A DNA stretch of 8,000 bases from Halothece sp. MAG (GTDB lineage: Bacteria > Cyanobacteriota > Cyanobacteriia > Cyanobacteriales > Rubidibacteraceae). Position 1 is the first letter of the stretch. Each line of letters opens with the position of its first letter. Location of the stretch: assembly GCA_018610095.1 (NCBI GenBank), contig JAHEOB010000356.1, forward strand, positions 1-8,000, given 5' to 3'. Below the pieces are notes generated by a model. That model was not told where the DNA came from. It searched no databases and worked only from the letters and a program-made list of their open reading frames with translations. A program made the position numbers and the translations under genes. This document shows positions 5,778 to 8,000 of this stretch, piece by piece.

Positions 5778-6818
5778 TTACTCATCATCCTCATCCGCAA
5801 AGATATAACGGTGTAAATCTTTGGGATCGGGTTCAGGACTCGATTCAGCATAGGTAACTGCTTCATCAATTTGATGCTGAACTTTCTCATCAATTTCAGA
5901 CAGTTCTTGTTGGGTGGCTAAATTTTGCTCCAGGAGATAACCAGCAAATTTTTTCAAGGGATCCCGTGCCATCCAAGCATCTTTTTCTTCGTCTGGGCGT
6001 ACCTCATCGGGATCAGCAAGGGAGTGACCCCGGAAGCGATAGGTGAGGGTTTCAATTAAAGTGGGACCTTCTCCAGCCCGAGCCCTAGCAATGGCTTGTT
6101 CGGCAGCCGCCCGAACCGCTAACACATCCATGCCATCCACTTCAACGCCTTCCATGCCAAAAGCACTGGCTTTTTTATAAATTTCTGGTTGGGCCGTGGC
6201 GCGATCGTGAGCCATTCCAATGGCCCATTTATTATTTTCCACCACAAACACAATAGGCAAGTTCCATAACGTAGCCATATTCAAGCATTCAAAAAACTGA
6301 CCATTATTGGTTGCCCCATCCCCAAAAAAGCAAGCAGTGACTTGGTCAGCATTTTCATTGCCCATTACCTCGCGACGATATTTGGTTTGAAAGGCTACCC
6401 CTGTCGCCACGGGAATCCCTTCTGCAACAAAGGCATATCCTCCTAAGAGCCGATGAGGGGCGGAAAATAAGTGCATTGAGCCACCGCGACCTTTGCTGCA
6501 GCCTGTTTCTTTGCCAAATAATTCCGCCATGACTTCTTTGGGAGGAACGCCCACACTGAGAGCATGAACGTGATCACGATAGGTACTGCTAACGTAATCT
6601 TCACCTTGACGTAAGGCTTTAATGACGCCTGTAGAAACGGCTTCTTGACCATTATAGAGGTGAACAAAGCCAAACATTTTTCCGCGGTAGTACATTTCGG
6701 CACACTTGTCTTCAAACAAGCGTCCCAACGTCATATCCTCATAAAGGATTAATCCCTGTTCACGGGTAATTTGGGTGCTTTGAGGCCGGAAAGTGGGTAA
6801 AGTTCGTTCAGCAACCAT
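5778..6818 (-). CDS. pdhA: Pyruvate dehydrogenase E1 component, alpha subunit
   Basis: Thiamine-diphosphate-dependent subunit that, with PdhB, decarboxylates pyruvate and passes the acetyl group to the E2 lipoyl domain, yielding acetyl-CoA. The 346 residues match the heterotetrameric E1-alpha type. The ThDP motif starts with GDGATNNGQFFE (166-177) and ends at ENNKWAIG (194-201), the normal spacing. YRDH (80-83), CSKGRGGSMH (107-116) and the RFRGHSLADPDEVR loop (261-274), equivalent to the phosphorylation loop of mitochondrial enzymes, are all present. The tail is strongly acidic (ADEDDE). Branched-chain oxo-acid E1-alpha is the main look-alike, but the sequence reads like the cyanobacterial and plastid PdhA group. 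ATG 6818 has no evident ribosome binding site. pdhB is not adjacent, so the complex is encoded at separate loci, as is usual in cyanobacteria. It is convergent with cdsA and divergent from ftn2. Confidence 0.96.
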   Translation of the reverse strand: MVAERTLPTFRPQSTQITREQGLILYEDMTLGRLFEDKCAEMYYRGKMFGFVHLYNGQEAVSTGVIKALRQGEDYVSSTYRDHVHALSVGVPPKEVMAELFGKETGCSKGRGGSMHLFSAPHRLLGGYAFVAEGIPVATGVAFQTKYRREVMGNENADQVTACFFGDGATNNGQFFECLNMATLWNLPIVFVVENNKWAIGMAHDRATAQPEIYKKASAFGMEGVEVDGMDVLAVRAAAEQAIARARAGEGPTLIETLTYRFRGHSLADPDEVRPDEEKDAWMARDPLKKFAGYLLEQNLATQQELSEIDEKVQHQIDEAVTYAESSPEPDPKDLHRYIFADEDDE

Positions 6819-6858
6819 AGATTTTGAATGATTTCGACAATAAGGTTAACAAGGGAGT

Positions 6859-6893
6859 CTCATTCCAACTTGATTGAGATAGATCAGAATGAG
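6859..6893 (-). repeat. Hairpin-forming dyad upstream of pdhA
   Basis: CTCATTC (6859-6865) and GAATGAG (6887-6893) are perfect 7-bp inverted arms. Inside them TGAT (6871-6874) pairs with ATCA (6883-6886), giving an 11-bp stem interrupted by one 5-nt bulge and closed by an 8-nt loop. It lies 40-75 bp upstream of the pdhA ATG, so it could be in the 5' leader of the pdhA mRNA or be a binding site near the promoter. Confidence 0.4.
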
Positions 6894-6937
6894 TAATATC
6901 TTAGGTCAATTAAAGTAGATTTATTTTAGCAATGGCG

Positions 6938-7005
6938 TTATCAGTGATCGTGACACCCATTGCAATCAAACGGGTAACTGATAAGGTGTCAAGATAATGT
7001 TGACA
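6938..7005. repeat. Cluster of three overlapping inverted repeats
   Basis: Three perfect dyads interlock. TTATCAGT (6938-6945) matches ACTGATAA (6977-6984). TGACACC (6951-6957) matches GGTGTCA (6985-6991). TGTCAA (6987-6992) matches TTGACA (7000-7005) with a 7-nt spacer. The first two cross each other, and the last two share bases, so they cannot all form as simple hairpins at once. The third has the form of a typical dimeric operator. Seen directly in the sequence; function unknown. Confidence 0.5.
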
Positions 7006-7139
7006 GATCAGAAGGATTGAACTAAGTGGTTGATATTAATACCATTTCTATGATGGGAAACCAGCAAGGGATGACCCATGAAACAGTAATGTTAGTTTCT
7101 AGAATGGATAATAACTGCTTGATGCTGGGGAAGTAAACC

Positions 7140-8000
7140 GTGCGCATTCCGCTCGACTATTATCGAATTATTGGTCTGCCTTTACAAGCGAGTGCGGACC
7201 AAATTGAGCAGGCTTATCAGGATCGAGTTCGCCAAAAACCTCACTCCGAGTATACTCAACAAACGTTAGATGCTAGGAAACAGTGGCTCGATCGCGCTTA
7301 TCAGGTATTATCTGATCCAGAACAACGTAATGACTATGATGCCCATTATTTACTCATTACGGAAAAGGTAGAAGGGCAACAAGTTGCCTTACCTGAAATT
7401 AAAACGGAACAAGAACCGTTAGCCATTACCTCGCAAACGCCTACTATCAAAATTAATACCTTAGCCCAGTTTCAAGGGGCATTATTACTCTTATATGAGT
7501 TAGGGGAATATCAGCGGGTTCGCCAGTTAGCAGAGTGGGTGTTAGCTCATCCAGAAGTGTTTTATCAGCCGCAACAAACAACCTCCTCCCAGCAAGAATC
7601 AGTATCTCATTTACGATTTCGCGATGTGGTGTTAACATTAGCTTTATCTTGTTGGGAATTAGGACGAGAATTATGGCGGAAAGAACAATATGAAGCGGCA
7701 GGGGAAGCCCTTAATCGCGGTCATCAAGGATTGGTGGATTGGGACTTATTTCCTCAGATTCGTCAAGATATGGCAAATGAATTAGAAAAATTATCCCCTT
7801 ATCGGATTTTGGAGTTGCTGTCGAATCGGAATGTGGATGAAAAATCCGTTTCTAAAGCCATTAAGCTGCTGGAGCGGATGTTTCAACGTCGCGGCGGCAT
7901 TGATGGGCAACTTGATGATGGTTCAGGGCTAAATGTGGATGAATTTTTACATTTCCTACAGCAAATTCGAGAAAAATTAACGGCTGCTGAACAAGAAGAA
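7140..8000 (+). CDS. ftn2: Ftn2/ZipN (ARC6-type) cell-division protein, N-terminal part (cut by window)
   Basis: The frame is open for 287 codons from GTG 7140 to the right edge; the full protein in cyanobacteria is about 600-700 or more residues, so the remainder, including the expected membrane segment and C-terminal IMS-like domain, is outside. It opens with MRIPLDYYRIIGLPLQAS, the characteristic start of Ftn2, followed by a J-domain-like region (about 5-67) ending LSDPEQRNDYD. The HPD tripeptide of true DnaJ proteins is missing (KPHSEY at 33-38 stands in its place). A Q/E-rich linker (about 75-105) and a helical region follow. Ftn2/ZipN and its plastid relative ARC6 anchor and organise the FtsZ ring at the inner membrane. 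GTG is the only possible start, because TAA at 7134 is in frame; GGGGAAG (7127-7133) is a fair ribosome binding site 6 nt upstream. Also named zipN or cdv2. Confidence 0.92.
   Translation, partial: MRIPLDYYRIIGLPLQASADQIEQAYQDRVRQKPHSEYTQQTLDARKQWLDRAYQVLSDPEQRNDYDAHYLLITEKVEGQQVALPEIKTEQEPLAITSQTPTIKINTLAQFQGALLLLYELGEYQRVRQLAEWVLAHPEVFYQPQQTTSSQQESVSHLRFRDVVLTLALSCWELGRELWRKEQYEAAGEALNRGHQGLVDWDLFPQIRQDMANELEKLSPYRILELLSNRNVDEKSVSKAIKLLERMFQRRGGIDGQLDDGSGLNVDEFLHFLQQIREKLTAAEQEE

Larger units (their letters stand above)
6819..7139. promoter_or_regulatory. Divergent intergenic region, pdhA / ftn2
   Basis: These 321 bp contain no gene that I can support but are rich in inverted repeats: CTCATTC/GAATGAG at 6859-6893, and a cluster at 6938-7005 reported separately. 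Facing ftn2, TTGAAC (7017-7022), 17 bp, TACCAT (7040-7045) is a poor promoter match, and TATGAT (7049-7054) is a good -10 without a spaced -35. TTGACA at 7000-7005 is a perfect -35 hexamer but lacks a good -10 at the right distance. No clear promoter facing pdhA is seen. An 8-bp palindrome ATTGCAAT lies at 6959-6966. Confidence 0.4.

Noticed and set aside
6443..6715. 90-codon minus-strand frame within pdhA
   Set aside because: It is an alternative frame of pdhA, whose own motifs cover the same bases.
6938..6991. Compact H-type RNA pseudoknot from the two crossing dyads
   Set aside because: The connecting loop of 5 nt would have to span about 15 bp of stacked helix, which is marginal; competing hairpins are more likely.
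7453..7638. 61-codon minus-strand frame opposite ftn2
   Set aside because: Opposite a strongly supported coding frame, no ribosome binding site and no motifs.

Overview
The window looks like a piece of a cyanobacterial chromosome. Three things point there: six copies of the cyanobacterial HIP1 octamer GCGATCGC (two overlapping in tandem at 799-812); a cyanobacterial ARC6/Ftn2-type cell-division gene at the right edge; and protein sequences of cyanobacterial type for PdhA, GltA, the BFN-domain protein and a COG1453-like aldo/keto reductase. Base composition is moderately AT-leaning. The style fits a unicellular chroococcalean, perhaps of the Halothece/Cyanothece sort, but I cannot fix the genus from sequence alone.

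Layout, left to right. (1) 1-1130, minus strand: a two-gene unit, a BFN/DUF151 protein followed by an aldo/keto reductase that runs off the left edge. The two are joined by a TAATG stop/start overlap. (2) 1131-1311: a divergent promoter region. (3) 1312-1992, plus: riboflavin synthase alpha chain, starting at GTG and overlapping tail-to-tail by 10 bp with glmU. (4) 1983-4569, minus: glmU and, upstream of it, gltA, separated by 85 bp that hold a hairpin and an extended -10 promoter. (5) 4570-4867: a divergent gap. (6) 4868-5740, plus: cdsA. (7) 5778-6818, minus: pdhA, convergent with cdsA across a long palindrome that contains the cdsA stop codon. (8) 6819-7139: a divergent gap rich in inverted repeats. 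(9) 7140 to the right edge, plus: the N-terminal part of ftn2/zipN, truncated by the window.

Functionally these are core housekeeping genes: central carbon (PdhA makes acetyl-CoA, GltA condenses it with oxaloacetate), cell-envelope precursors (GlmU for UDP-GlcNAc, CdsA for CDP-diacylglycerol), flavin synthesis (RibE) and division (Ftn2). They are mostly single-gene units in alternating orientation, as is common in cyanobacteria, not one pathway operon. I see no mobile element, CRISPR array, tRNA/rRNA, phage gene or defence cassette, and no convincing undescribed multi-gene system. What deserves a second look is mostly non-coding: the mixed-type palindrome between cdsA and pdhA, the competing inverted repeats between pdhA and ftn2, and the hairpin/promoter junction between gltA and glmU.
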